Below, in pieces: positions 1 to 7,757 of a stretch of 61,338 nt of DNA; within the stretch, counting starts at the first letter, position 1; every line of letters starts with the position of its first letter. Under the pieces are notes generated by a model. The model searched no databases and was not told where the DNA came from. It saw only the letters and a program-made list of their open reading frames with translations. This stretch comes from Thermoplasmatota archaeon (lineage in GTDB: Archaea > Thermoplasmatota > E2 > DHVEG-1 > B18-G2). Location of the stretch: contig JAPDJO010000051.1 of assembly GCA_029259115.1 (NCBI GenBank), positions 1-61,338 on the forward strand. Direction: 5' to 3'. The position numbers were made by a program, and so were the translations under genes.

Positions 1-372
1 TGTTATCTTTTCAACCTTTGTATCCAACAGATATTTGATTCCTCTGTCCTGAGCTAACTTGGCCATAAATCTGTCAAATTTTCCTCTGTCTATAGCGAAA
101 GCATGGAGTCTGTCTCCACCTATGCGGTATGTATTTCCTTTTGGGGAATGTATATATGCTCCAAATATCTTATTTTGCACAAAATCCACATCTTCTGGAT
201 TAAGGTTTAACAGCTCTAAGGTTTTCCTTGATATTAAACCGGCACACTCCGCAGGTTCACCTATGACTTTTCTTTTTTCGATGGCTAGGGTTTCTATGTT
301 ATCGACACCCTTTGCAACGGCATTTCCTGCTGCGCCTGCGCCAACGATTATCAGATCGTAACGCTCTCTCAC
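1..372 (-). CDS. Geranylgeranyl reductase family flavoprotein, 3' end cut by window edge
   Basis: The reverse strand reads from a GTG start as the N-terminal 124 residues of an FAD-dependent reductase. The dinucleotide-binding motif GAGAAG lies at about residues 10-15 and is followed by EPAECAGLIS, the typical geranylgeranyl-reductase (GGR) signature that places a Cys near the flavin. This family saturates isoprenoid double bonds of archaeal lipids or reduces related polyprenyl compounds; which substrate this paralogue uses cannot be told. It is divergent from the 416 gene, and a second, full-length GGR lies 1.4 kb away. The carboxyl end is outside the window. The GTG was chosen because no ATG lies between it and the GxGxxG motif. 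Confidence 0.85.
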   Translation of the reverse strand, partial: MRERYDLIIVGAGAAGNAVAKGVDNIETLAIEKRKVIGEPAECAGLISRKTLELLNLNPEDVDFVQNKIFGAYIHSPKGNTYRIGGDRLHAFAIDRGKFDRFMAKLAQDRGIKYLLDTKVEKIT

Positions 373-415
373 TAGGTTTAAGTAATGCAGAAAGATTTAT
401 AACCGAAGCGGTAGG

Positions 416-667
416 ATGAGAAGTAGAAATACCGATAATCTGTTGTGTAGGTTCGTAACCGATGGAAGCGGAAACAAGATAGGGGAGAGTGTAGCTATAG
501 ATAAAGATGTTCTTATCATAAAGATGGGTAAAGAATTCATAGGGGTACCCCTGAAACATGTGGAAGATCTTGGAGATTATCTAAAAGTTAGAGGTTTGTT
601 AAGCATAGATAAAGCTAGAGAGATGGGAAAGAGATGGGAGGGGAAGTATGCGAAGAGAAAAAGATGA
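416..667 (+). CDS. Small beta-barrel-like conserved archaeal protein (DUF5749-like)
   Basis: This 83-residue basic protein has short beta-rich segments (GNKIGESVAIDKDVLIIK, EFIGVPLKHV) reminiscent of PRC-barrel-type or DUF5749 archaeal proteins. The C-terminus is a cluster of Lys and Arg. It overlaps the following pth2 reading frame by 20 bases if Pth2 starts at its first ATG, so the two are probably co-transcribed. No catalytic motif is visible. Family assignment is from general resemblance and is not firm; that it is a real gene is supported by the tight packing with pth2. Confidence 0.6.
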   Translation: MRSRNTDNLLCRFVTDGSGNKIGESVAIDKDVLIIKMGKEFIGVPLKHVEDLGDYLKVRGLLSIDKAREMGKRWEGKYAKRKR

Positions 668-1016
668 TTATAAGATGGTTATCGTTGTCAGGGATGATCT
701 TAAGCTTTCTCCGGGAAAATTACCTGTGCAGGTTTCGCATGCTGCTGTAGAGTGCTCCCTTCTATCTAAAAGAAAAAAACCAGGATGGTTCAGGAAATGG
801 AGGGACCAAGGAGCAAAGAAAGTTGTTGTTAAAGTTAATGATCTTGATGATTTGCATAAGTTAAAAGATGAAGCAGAGGATCTAAAGCTTGTTGCAGAAA
901 TCATAAAAGATGCTGGTCTGACAGAGATTCCTCCTGGAACGGAAACAGTATTAGGCATAGGTCCAGCACCTTCGAGTGTGATCGATAGGATTACGGGCGA
1001 TTTACCTCTGCTTTGA
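648..1016 (+). CDS. pth2: Peptidyl-tRNA hydrolase, archaeal/eukaryotic type (Pth2)
   Basis: Pth2 cleaves the ester bond of peptidyl-tRNAs that drop off the ribosome, recycling tRNA. The sequence shows the Pth2 core: VIVVRDDLKLSPGKLPVQVSHAAV near the N-terminus (catalytic-region Lys, Gln and His) and the C-terminal GTETVLGIGPAPSSVIDRITGDLPL block. Two starts are possible, ATG 648 (122 residues, overlapping the upstream gene) and ATG 675 (113 residues). The family usually begins only a few residues before VIVVR, which favours 675. It belongs to a forward run of genes reaching to about 4.2 kb. Confidence 0.93.
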   Translation: MRREKDDYKMVIVVRDDLKLSPGKLPVQVSHAAVECSLLSKRKKPGWFRKWRDQGAKKVVVKVNDLDDLHKLKDEAEDLKLVAEIIKDAGLTEIPPGTETVLGIGPAPSSVIDRITGDLPLL

Positions 1017-1060
1017 TTTTGGGGTAAAGATTTTTACTGTGATCTTCCTATACCTCTTTC

Positions 1061-1636
1061 GTGATAAAAAAACAGGTACGCATTCTCGGAATAGATGATG
1101 GTCCCTTTCGTTTTGATCAGAAGAAAACGTTAGTTATTGGCGTTGTGCTGAGAGGTAATGGGTATTTAGAAGGTGTATTGAAAAGAGAGATAGAGGTAGA
1201 TGGTAAAGATTCAACTGGTGTGATTCTAGATATGATAAAGAAAACTAGACATAGAGATCAGATCAGAGTGATAATGCTGGATGGAATAGCTCTTGGTGGA
1301 TTCAATATAGTAGACATCGATAGACTGTATAAAGAATGCGAGATTCCTGTAATAACGATAACTAGAGAAAAGCCTGATTTTGATATGATACTGAAAACCC
1401 TTCAGATGAAGTTCTCCGACTGGGAGGAAAGGTGGAAGATGTTTAAAGACAACAAGATTTACGAGATTGAAACACCCCATAATCCTATATACATATCCTG
1501 CAAGGGCGTATCAGTGGAGGAAGCGAAAGAGATAATAAAGATATCAACTATACGAGGAGCAATTCCTGAGCCGATAAGGGTTGCTCACATCATAGCCTCT
1601 GGAGTAGTTAGAGGTGAATCCTATGGAAAAGCCTAA
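1061..1636 (+). CDS. DUF99 family protein (UPF0215, endonuclease V-related fold)
   Basis: The 191-residue protein starts with GTG and carries the DUF99 pattern: RILGIDDGPF at the N-terminus, IRVIMLDGIALGGFNIVDI in the middle and PEPIRVAHIIASGVVRGES at the end. DUF99 proteins are widespread in archaea and are related in fold to endonuclease V, but their biochemical role is not established. The last 14 bases overlap the ferredoxin gene that follows (if that starts at ATG 1623), pointing to an operon with it and the GGR. Confidence 0.85.
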   Translation: MIKKQVRILGIDDGPFRFDQKKTLVIGVVLRGNGYLEGVLKREIEVDGKDSTGVILDMIKKTRHRDQIRVIMLDGIALGGFNIVDIDRLYKECEIPVITITREKPDFDMILKTLQMKFSDWEERWKMFKDNKIYEIETPHNPIYISCKGVSVEEAKEIIKISTIRGAIPEPIRVAHIIASGVVRGESYGKA

Positions 1637-1805
1637 AGCAAAAGTAGATGAAAGTAAATGTCTAGGTTGTTCCGGTTGTGTAGCTATATGCCCAGAGGAG
1701 GCTATTGATTTTTATGACAAGGCTTTTGTGATTAGAGAGAGATGTATATCATGCTACCTTTGCATAAACTATTGTCCTGCAGGAGCTATTTCTGAGGAGG
1801 ATTAG
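1623..1805 (+). CDS. 2x[4Fe-4S] ferredoxin
   Basis: This 60-residue protein has two classic CxxCxxCxxxC clusters (CLGCSGCVAICPEE and CISCYLCINYCPAG). ATG 1623 is preferred over an in-frame GTG at 1614 because GAGGTG at 1611-1616 makes a good ribosome-binding site for it. It is followed after one base by the GGR gene. In Methanosarcina a ferredoxin encoded beside GGR is the electron donor for full saturation of archaeal lipids, so the same partnership is likely here; this is inference from gene order. Confidence 0.92.
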   Translation: MEKPKAKVDESKCLGCSGCVAICPEEAIDFYDKAFVIRERCISCYLCINYCPAGAISEED

Positions 1806-1806
1806 T

Positions 1807-2994
1807 ATGAAGAGGTTTGATTATGATGTTGTTGTAGTTGGAGGTGGGCCAGCGGGCCTAGTAACATCTATGTACATATCTGAAAAAGGCTTCTCTGTAG
1901 CTGTGCTTGAGAGGGATAAAGAGATAGGCGTTCCTGTCCTATGTGGAGAAGGGATAAGCAAGAAGGTTGATGATCTTGGAATAATTGATAGAGGAAGGTG
2001 GATAGAGAATGAAGTTGTAGGGGCTAGGATCTTTTCTCCAAACGGAACTACGGTTAAGTTATCAGCAGAACATGCTGGTGGCGAGACCGGATATATCATC
2101 GATAGGGAGATTTTTGATAAAGAGTTGGCTAGACTTTCGGCAAAGAAGGGAACAGATATATTTCTGAGGTGTAACGCAAAACAAGGCATCTTTGAAAACG
2201 GAAAGTTGGTTGGAGTAAAAGCGGATTTGGGTGGTGAAGAGGTTGAGTTTTTTGCAAAGGTTATAGTTGGGGCTGATGGTGTAGAGTCTAGAGTTGGAAG
2301 GTGGGTTGGGATAGATACAAGGCTCAAACCAAAAGATATAGTTTCCTGTTTTGAGTATACTCTGTCAGGAATAGAGTGTAATAGAGAATATAGTGACTTT
2401 TATGTAGGTAAAAGTCTAGCGCCAGGCGGATACATATGGATATTCCCAAAAAGTGATGATGTTGCAAATGTTGGTATAGGTGTTTTGGGAAGTTACAGTA
2501 AGCCTGGATTAGCCAAAGAACTTCTAGACAGATTTATAGAGAGTAAAGAGGAACTAAGAAAAGGTAAAGCGATCAGAGTTCTAACTGGTGCTGTCCCGGT
2601 AGCGAAACCAATAGAAAGTTTGAGAGATAACGTTATCTTGGTTGGAGATGCAGCAAGACATACGGATCCTTTGACTGGTGGGGGCATAATGCATGCTCTT
2701 ATAGGGGGAAGAATAGCAGGAGAAACCATAGCAGAGAGTTTAGAATCTAACGATGTTTCTATATTGAAGAAATACGAGGAGAGGTGGAAAGAAAAATTGG
2801 AAAAGAAGCTCAAAAGAAATTACATGATGAAGGAAATTGCATCGACCTTCGATGACAAAACTTTTGATATGCTTGCCGATTCTGTGAAAGATATAAACTT
2901 CGATGAGTTTAGTACGTATGGTCTCATAAAGGCTTTAGTTACAAAGCATCCATCTTTACTGATAAAGTTAAAACCTTTGTTGGGTTTAAGGTAA
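1807..2994 (+). CDS. Digeranylgeranylglycerophospholipid reductase (GGR family)
   Basis: The 395-residue flavoprotein starts after an AGGAGG-like site in the end of the ferredoxin gene. It has VVVVGGGPAGLVTS (FAD-binding GxGxxG) at residues 8-21, the PVLCGEGISKK active-site segment, and a second flavin-binding block (NVILVGDAARHTDPLTGGGIMHA) near residues 275-297. These are the features of archaeal GGR, which saturates the geranylgeranyl chains of membrane ether lipids at the cytoplasmic face. The adjacent ferredoxin and NAD kinase are consistent with reductive lipid work. Substrate range of the family is broad, so the exact lipid is inferred. Confidence 0.9.
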   Translation: MKRFDYDVVVVGGGPAGLVTSMYISEKGFSVAVLERDKEIGVPVLCGEGISKKVDDLGIIDRGRWIENEVVGARIFSPNGTTVKLSAEHAGGETGYIIDREIFDKELARLSAKKGTDIFLRCNAKQGIFENGKLVGVKADLGGEEVEFFAKVIVGADGVESRVGRWVGIDTRLKPKDIVSCFEYTLSGIECNREYSDFYVGKSLAPGGYIWIFPKSDDVANVGIGVLGSYSKPGLAKELLDRFIESKEELRKGKAIRVLTGAVPVAKPIESLRDNVILVGDAARHTDPLTGGGIMHALIGGRIAGETIAESLESNDVSILKKYEERWKEKLEKKLKRNYMMKEIASTFDDKTFDMLADSVKDINFDEFSTYGLIKALVTKHPSLLIKLKPLLGLR

Positions 2995-2998
2995 TTGG

Positions 2999-3811
2999 AT
3001 GATATGGGGTTTGATAGTTAAACCGAATGATAAGAGGACAGAGAAACTAGCAAGAGAAATATTAGAGCTATTGAAAGACAGTGGAGAGGTTTACATAGAG
3101 AAGGGTTTTGCAAAAGTTCTAGGTGAGGAAGGTTTTTCGAGGGAAGATTTGAATAGAAAATGCGATATAATTGTTACAGTTGGTGGCGATGGTACCATAC
3201 TCTATGCTTTAGAGAGGGTAGAGAAACCTATATTTGCAATAAACTGTAGCGCGATGGGTTTTTTGACGGAAGTTGATGCGAAGTTTGCGAAAAGCGGAAT
3301 AGAGAAGATCTTGAAAGGAGATTATAATATTGAAGAAAGAGCTAGACTAAAGGTTTTCTTGAACAAAAAAAGACTAGAAGATGCTTCAAACGAGATAACC
3401 GTTCAGACAGCAAATGTTGCAAAGATAATAGAGTTTTCTGTATCAGTTGATGGGGAGCTTATAGATAAAGTAAAAGCAGATGGAATAATAATAGCCACCC
3501 CAACCGGAGCAACTGGATATGCCCTAAGTGTGGGTGGCCCCATAGTTGATCCTAGCGTAAACGCAGCGATAATTGCTCCAATTGCTCCTTTCAAGTTATC
3601 ATCTAGGCCTTGGATAGTTCCAATAGATAAAAAGATATGTATAGATCTTTTGGAGAGTAGCAAAAGAGCTAAACTTGTTATCGATGGTAGAAACTCATAT
3701 GATGTCAAACCTGGAGAGAGGGTATGTGTTACTTTGTCTGAAAAGAAGTCTAGATTTGTGAGATTTGGAGAATCTTTCTATCAAACTGTGAGGTTAAAAC
3801 TGGTAAGATGA
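2999..3811 (+). CDS. nadK: NAD kinase
   Basis: ATP-NAD kinase, 270 residues, making NADP from NAD. It contains the diagnostic GGDGT motif (VTVGGDGTILYAL, about residue 62), INCSAMGFLTEV, the substrate-binding ATPTGATGYALSVGGPIVDP block and a C-terminal FVRFGESFYQ segment. It starts 4 bases after the GGR stop and its own stop overlaps the next start (ATGA), so it sits inside the same transcription unit as the lipid reductase. Confidence 0.94.
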   Translation: MIWGLIVKPNDKRTEKLAREILELLKDSGEVYIEKGFAKVLGEEGFSREDLNRKCDIIVTVGGDGTILYALERVEKPIFAINCSAMGFLTEVDAKFAKSGIEKILKGDYNIEERARLKVFLNKKRLEDASNEITVQTANVAKIIEFSVSVDGELIDKVKADGIIIATPTGATGYALSVGGPIVDPSVNAAIIAPIAPFKLSSRPWIVPIDKKICIDLLESSKRAKLVIDGRNSYDVKPGERVCVTLSEKKSRFVRFGESFYQTVRLKLVR

Positions 3812-4179
3812 GAAAGTGGAAAATAGATAGAGAATGTCTAGATACGATTCTTGAGAGTTCTAAATCTATGCATCCGAGAGAATTTGCTGGTTTTCTAAGA
3901 GCTGATGGAGATGTCATAAGAGAGGTTCTCCTTCTGCCTGGCATGATACATGGGGATAGGCATGCCATGTTCAATCTAGCGATGCTTCCCATAGATTATT
4001 CTATAGTTGGAACCGTGCATAGCCATCCATCTTTATCAAATAAACCTTCCAAGGAGGATTTGCAGATGTTTTTCAAATATGGTAAAGTACATATCATAGT
4101 TGCTATGCCTTATAATGAGAAATCGTGGAAAGCCTATGACTGGAATGGTAGAGAGATAGAGGTTGAGATTATTGAATAG
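3808..4179 (+). CDS. JAMM/MPN-family metallopeptidase
   Basis: This 123-residue protein has the JAMM zinc site: an upstream Glu in the MHPREFAGFL segment and the HSHPSLSNKPSKED motif at residues 71-84 (H71, H73, S81-type Ser and Asp). Archaeal JAMM1 proteins remove ubiquitin-like SAMP tags; others act on different isopeptide or peptide bonds. A SAMP-like MoaD gene and an E1-like gene are present at 31.7-32.7 kb in the window, so desampylation is a reasonable guess. It overlaps nadK by 4 bases. Confidence 0.85.
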   Translation: MRKWKIDRECLDTILESSKSMHPREFAGFLRADGDVIREVLLLPGMIHGDRHAMFNLAMLPIDYSIVGTVHSHPSLSNKPSKEDLQMFFKYGKVHIIVAMPYNEKSWKAYDWNGREIEVEIIE

Positions 4180-4208
4180 ATTTTAATTCTTGTATTTCTT
4201 AACGAAAA

Positions 4209-5246
4209 ATGATGGACCTCTCAATAATAGATACATTTATCATAGCCCCTCTAGCTCCGCTTGCTGGAATTGTGCTTTTCTGGTTTATCCAGCTATTGTT
4301 TGCAGAAAGTCTAAAGGTTTTGCTGAGAGAAATCTGGGAAAACCATAAAGCCTTCTGTAGATTCTCAAACTTTATTGCTCTCTTCTTCCAGTCCCTGTCT
4401 CATGCACTTGGATACACATTAACAGGGATAGGTGTAGGAGAGTTTTCTTTAAGTGTAAAAGATGCAAAGGTCTCTCCCAAGAAAGAGAAAAAGGGTTTGC
4501 CTAAGTTCCTTGCTAATCTTTTTCTGGTTTTGGGTCCTTTTTTCATCCCTCCTTTGATTGTTTTTCTCATCTACTTACCTTTCTTCCCGGGTTTTACTCT
4601 ACAGGAATGCTACACATTCTCAACCTCTCTTATATCGTTTGGCTCATTACTTCGGCAGTTTGGTATTAATTTCTTAAAATTCCTATTTTATCTCGATCTT
4701 TCTAACCCATTCCATATCATCTTTCTAATCATCTTTCTCCTAGTTGGATTGGGTATAAGGCCTAGCTTCATAGAGGAAGAAGAAAAGAGGGTTGGTATGG
4801 TTGATGATCTTCTGAGGGTAAAAGATCTTATTTTTTCTCATCCATACTTTGTTATAGCGCTCCTAGTTTCTCTGTACATCGTCTTTTACGTTCTTTACTT
4901 CCTTAATCTACCATTTTATGTTTTGATATTCTCGTTTTTTGGCTGGTTATCGATAATATCAATAACTTCTCTTCTTTTAGCACATTTCATTGTGTTTCTA
5001 GTTTTGGCAAGTGATAGGCTTCCTTCCTTCAAGAGATTCTTGCCTTTTTCTCTCCTCATCATATCCTATACACTTTACAGATTTATCTTTTATCTCACCA
5101 AGAGTGATTTGGCTCTTCCATTGTCTAACATTCTCAGCCTTGCTACAACCTTTGTAGTAGTTTTTCTAGTATTGAGGTTTGAGACCAATAAGCTTAAAAT
5201 GGAGAAAGAGATGGTCGAAGCTGAGGAAAGAGAAGATGAAGATTGA
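4209..5246 (+). CDS. Polytopic membrane protein, function unknown
   Basis: The 345-residue product has about eight strongly hydrophobic segments (for example residues 10-32, 108-130, 165-190, 215-240, 245-270, 280-300, 305-325) and an acidic C-terminus (VEAEEREDED). A charged stretch near residues 80-100 (DAKVSPKKEKKG) is probably cytoplasmic. No HExxH or other enzyme motif is visible. Its stop overlaps the start of the PH-domain membrane protein that follows by 11 bases, so the two are likely partners. I do not recognise the family. Confidence 0.7.
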   Translation: MMDLSIIDTFIIAPLAPLAGIVLFWFIQLLFAESLKVLLREIWENHKAFCRFSNFIALFFQSLSHALGYTLTGIGVGEFSLSVKDAKVSPKKEKKGLPKFLANLFLVLGPFFIPPLIVFLIYLPFFPGFTLQECYTFSTSLISFGSLLRQFGINFLKFLFYLDLSNPFHIIFLIIFLLVGLGIRPSFIEEEEKRVGMVDDLLRVKDLIFSHPYFVIALLVSLYIVFYVLYFLNLPFYVLIFSFFGWLSIISITSLLLAHFIVFLVLASDRLPSFKRFLPFSLLIISYTLYRFIFYLTKSDLALPLSNILSLATTFVVVFLVLRFETNKLKMEKEMVEAEEREDED

Positions 5247-6108
5247 AGAGGATCTGCTCAAAGGAGAAAAGATAGAGAAGGTTTTAACTCCTCATCCTCT
5301 CTCATTCATGGGTCTTCAATCAATATGGTTCTTCTTATTGGTCTTTGGTATAATCCTTTGGTGGTCAGCAAACTATTCTCAATACTCAAGTTATTTTAGC
5401 TCATGGATTGTTGTTCTATCCTTATGGTGGGTTGGCTTAATCTTGGCTGGGATTGTTGCATCTCTTGTTTCGATAAGATGGAGATTCTTTTTCCTCTATG
5501 TTTTTGTAGCATCCTTAGGAACCTTTATGGCATGGAAGTTTAATTGGTTAAAGGATGGAGCATCTACAAGTTTCTTTATCCTAATTTACTCTATCTGCGT
5601 ATCTGCTATCATATTTCTAGGAGTTTATGTTTTTGTAAAATCCCACAGATACATACTAACTGATTACAGAATCATATTTAAGGGAGGTGTTCTAAGGAAA
5701 AGAGAGAGGACACTAAGATATGATAAAGTTACGGATGTTGATGGCACTCAAGGCATACTTGGCCAGATTTTTGATTTCGGCACCATAATACCTATAACTC
5801 AATCTGGCTTTGGTCTCGGATCTGATCAGACGTTTGCGGCAGGCGGAGTCGAAGCTAAAGGAAAAAGACTAGGGATATTTGGTCTGGCTGGTGGAGCAAA
5901 AGAGGTAAAGACTCCAAGAGCTAGAACATATTATGAGTTGCATGGAGTTTATCCATATAGAGAGGTAAGGAAGCTCTTGGAGGAATTGATACAGGGACAT
6001 GTCATTACTCCCTATCAGAAGGAACAGGTTGAGTTGCAGAGAGAACAGCTAGAGTTACAGAGAGAAATGAAGGAGCTTTTGGAGAGACAGAAGGAGCTGA
6101 AGGATTAG
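5236..6108 (+). CDS. Membrane protein with bacterial PH-like (bPH2, YdbS-type) domain
   Basis: From ATG 5236 the protein is 290 residues. Four hydrophobic segments fill roughly residues 25-135, followed by a bPH2-type domain (SHRYILTDYRIIFKGGVLRKRERTLRYDKVTDVDGTQGILGQIFDFGTI), which is the hallmark of the YdbS/YdbT membrane family. The C-terminal 40 residues form a Gln/Glu-rich coiled coil (repeats of VELQREQLELQREMKELL). A glycine-rich insert (GFGLGSDQTFAAGGVEAKG) interrupts the domain. The in-frame ATG at 5179 is less likely because it would overlap the upstream gene by 68 bases. Function is unknown; the coiled coil suggests oligomerisation. Confidence 0.75.
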   Translation: MKIEEDLLKGEKIEKVLTPHPLSFMGLQSIWFFLLVFGIILWWSANYSQYSSYFSSWIVVLSLWWVGLILAGIVASLVSIRWRFFFLYVFVASLGTFMAWKFNWLKDGASTSFFILIYSICVSAIIFLGVYVFVKSHRYILTDYRIIFKGGVLRKRERTLRYDKVTDVDGTQGILGQIFDFGTIIPITQSGFGLGSDQTFAAGGVEAKGKRLGIFGLAGGAKEVKTPRARTYYELHGVYPYREVRKLLEELIQGHVITPYQKEQVELQREQLELQREMKELLERQKELKD

Positions 6109-6143
6109 GTTTAAAATCTAAAACTATATAGGGGGGTTGGCAA

Positions 6144-6692
6144 ATGATACCAAAGGCTGTCTTCTTGACCAGAGGAATGGGAGTGCACAAGGATAGATTA
6201 CAATCTTTTGAGCTGGCACTGAGAGATGCAGGTATTGGAATGTGTAATCTCGTGAAGGTTTCTAGCATCTTACCACCGAACTGCAAGATAATATCCAGAA
6301 GTAAAGGGGTAAAGCTTCTGAGGCCTGGAGAAATAACGTACTGTGTTCTCTCCAAAAATGAAACCAATGAACCCTATCGTAAGATATCTGCATCTATTGG
6401 CTTAGCTATACCTAAGGATAAAAATGCTTATGGTTACATTTCTGAGTACCATAGCTTTGGAGAAAGTCATAGAGAAGCTGGAGATTATGCTGAAGATCTA
6501 GCAGCGACTATGCTTGCTACTACGTTAGGCATAGATTTTGATCCTGATAAAGCATGGGATGAAAGAAAGCAACTCTTCAGAATGAGTGGAAAGATAGTAA
6601 AGACCAGGAGCATAACCCAGACTGCGATTGGAGACAAAGATGGAAGATGGACTACAGTAATAGCTGCTGCTGTATTTGTGGAGGATTTGTAG
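6144..6692 (+). CDS. pdaD: Pyruvoyl-dependent arginine decarboxylase
   Basis: The proenzyme, 182 residues, converts arginine to agmatine, the first step of archaeal polyamine synthesis. It self-cleaves at a Ser-Ser bond to create the pyruvoyl group: the sequence NLVKVSSILPPNCK puts the cleavage between S40 and S41. Conserved ISASIGLAIPKD and YISEYHSFGESHREAGDYAEDLAATML follow, including the active-site Glu. A GGGGGG run at 6131-6136 is the ribosome-binding site. It ends 5 bases before the glycosylase gene. Confidence 0.95.
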   Translation: MIPKAVFLTRGMGVHKDRLQSFELALRDAGIGMCNLVKVSSILPPNCKIISRSKGVKLLRPGEITYCVLSKNETNEPYRKISASIGLAIPKDKNAYGYISEYHSFGESHREAGDYAEDLAATMLATTLGIDFDPDKAWDERKQLFRMSGKIVKTRSITQTAIGDKDGRWTTVIAAAVFVEDL

Positions 6693-6697
6693 CGCGC

Positions 6698-7615
6698 ATG
6701 GAAGACGAAGGTATTGCTAGAAGATATCTGTACCTTGATTTTCCTCTGGATTGGAATCTAAAACTTAATTTCTCTGTCTTGCCTGAAAGACCGACCCCGT
6801 GTATAATCAATAGGCAAAAGGAGTGGATGAGACTTCTTGATTTAGAGGGGGAGACTGTACCAGTGATAGTCAAATCTGCTGGTAATATAGAAAATCCTAG
6901 ACTTCTCGTCGAGATACCTAAGGAGATGGAGAAGAATTGGAAAAGGATTGAAAGAGTTATCTTGGATATTCATGGACTGAGAGATGTTAGCGATCTTTAT
7001 GAATTTATGGAGAGAGATAGCGTATTGAGGGGTATCAAAGAGAAATTGTATGGTTTTGGTGGAGCTGGACTTATGGCTGTTAGTGTATATGAAGGTGTGG
7101 TCAAATCCATTATTCAACAACAGATCTCTCTGAAGGTAGCTGAGAATATAACAGCAAATGTTGTGGAAAGATACGGTAACAGGGTTAAATTTCTCGGCAA
7201 TACTATCTATGGATTTCCCAATCCCGAGGTTTTATCCAAACTAGATATTTTGGACTTGAGAAAATGTGGATTAAGCACAAGAAAATCCGAATACATAAAA
7301 GAATTGAGTATCGAAGTATGCAAAGGTTTTGACCTAGAGGATCTCAGAAATAAAGAGAATGATGAGATTATCGAAGTTTTAACTTCATTTAGAGGAGTTG
7401 GAAAGTGGAGTGCTGAATTGGTTATGGTTGCTACGATTGGAAGAAATGTTATTCCAGCTGATGATCTCGGTGTTAGGAAAGCTATTTCTTATTTTTATTT
7501 TGATAACGAATTACAACCTCCTGAAAGGATAAGAAATTTTGCTGAAAGGAAGTTTGGGAGATTTTTGAGAGATTGCTTGGTTTATCTTTTGATGGCTTAC
7601 CGCATGAATATTTGA
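6698..7615 (+). CDS. AlkA-like HhH-GPD DNA glycosylase
   Basis: A 305-residue base-excision glycosylase. The helix-hairpin-helix is FRGVGKWSAELVMVATIGR and the catalytic Asp follows in VIPADDLGVRKA, the AlkA/3-methyladenine or Ogg-like arrangement. An N-terminal beta domain (residues 1-100) and SIIQQQISLKVAENI also match AlkA. There is no iron-sulfur cluster motif. ATG 6698, just after the pdaD stop, is chosen; an in-frame ATG at 6647 would read back into pdaD. The precise damaged base is not predictable. Confidence 0.88.
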   Translation: MEDEGIARRYLYLDFPLDWNLKLNFSVLPERPTPCIINRQKEWMRLLDLEGETVPVIVKSAGNIENPRLLVEIPKEMEKNWKRIERVILDIHGLRDVSDLYEFMERDSVLRGIKEKLYGFGGAGLMAVSVYEGVVKSIIQQQISLKVAENITANVVERYGNRVKFLGNTIYGFPNPEVLSKLDILDLRKCGLSTRKSEYIKELSIEVCKGFDLEDLRNKENDEIIEVLTSFRGVGKWSAELVMVATIGRNVIPADDLGVRKAISYFYFDNELQPPERIRNFAERKFGRFLRDCLVYLLMAYRMNI

Positions 7616-7718
7616 TTTTTCTTTGAGGATGTATTGAAGAATTGCTATAGAATATTATGACTATACACTTTGCTTTTGCTTTTACTTGCTTCTCCTCTAT
7701 CTCATCAATGCAGTTACA

Positions 7719-7730
7719 TTTATATATAAA
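7719..7730 (+). promoter_or_regulatory. TATA box of caspase-like gene
   Basis: An uninterrupted TTTATATATAAA lies 28-39 bases ahead of ATG 7758. Transcription would begin near 7750, giving a leader of only a few bases. Confidence 0.6.
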
Positions 7731-7757
7731 TTTTCCAATTCAAATCGGGGTATAGAC

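Noticed and set aside
59-361. Forward open frame at the window start
   Set aside because: The reverse strand encodes a clear GGR N-terminus with GAGAAG motif; the forward frame is its shadow.
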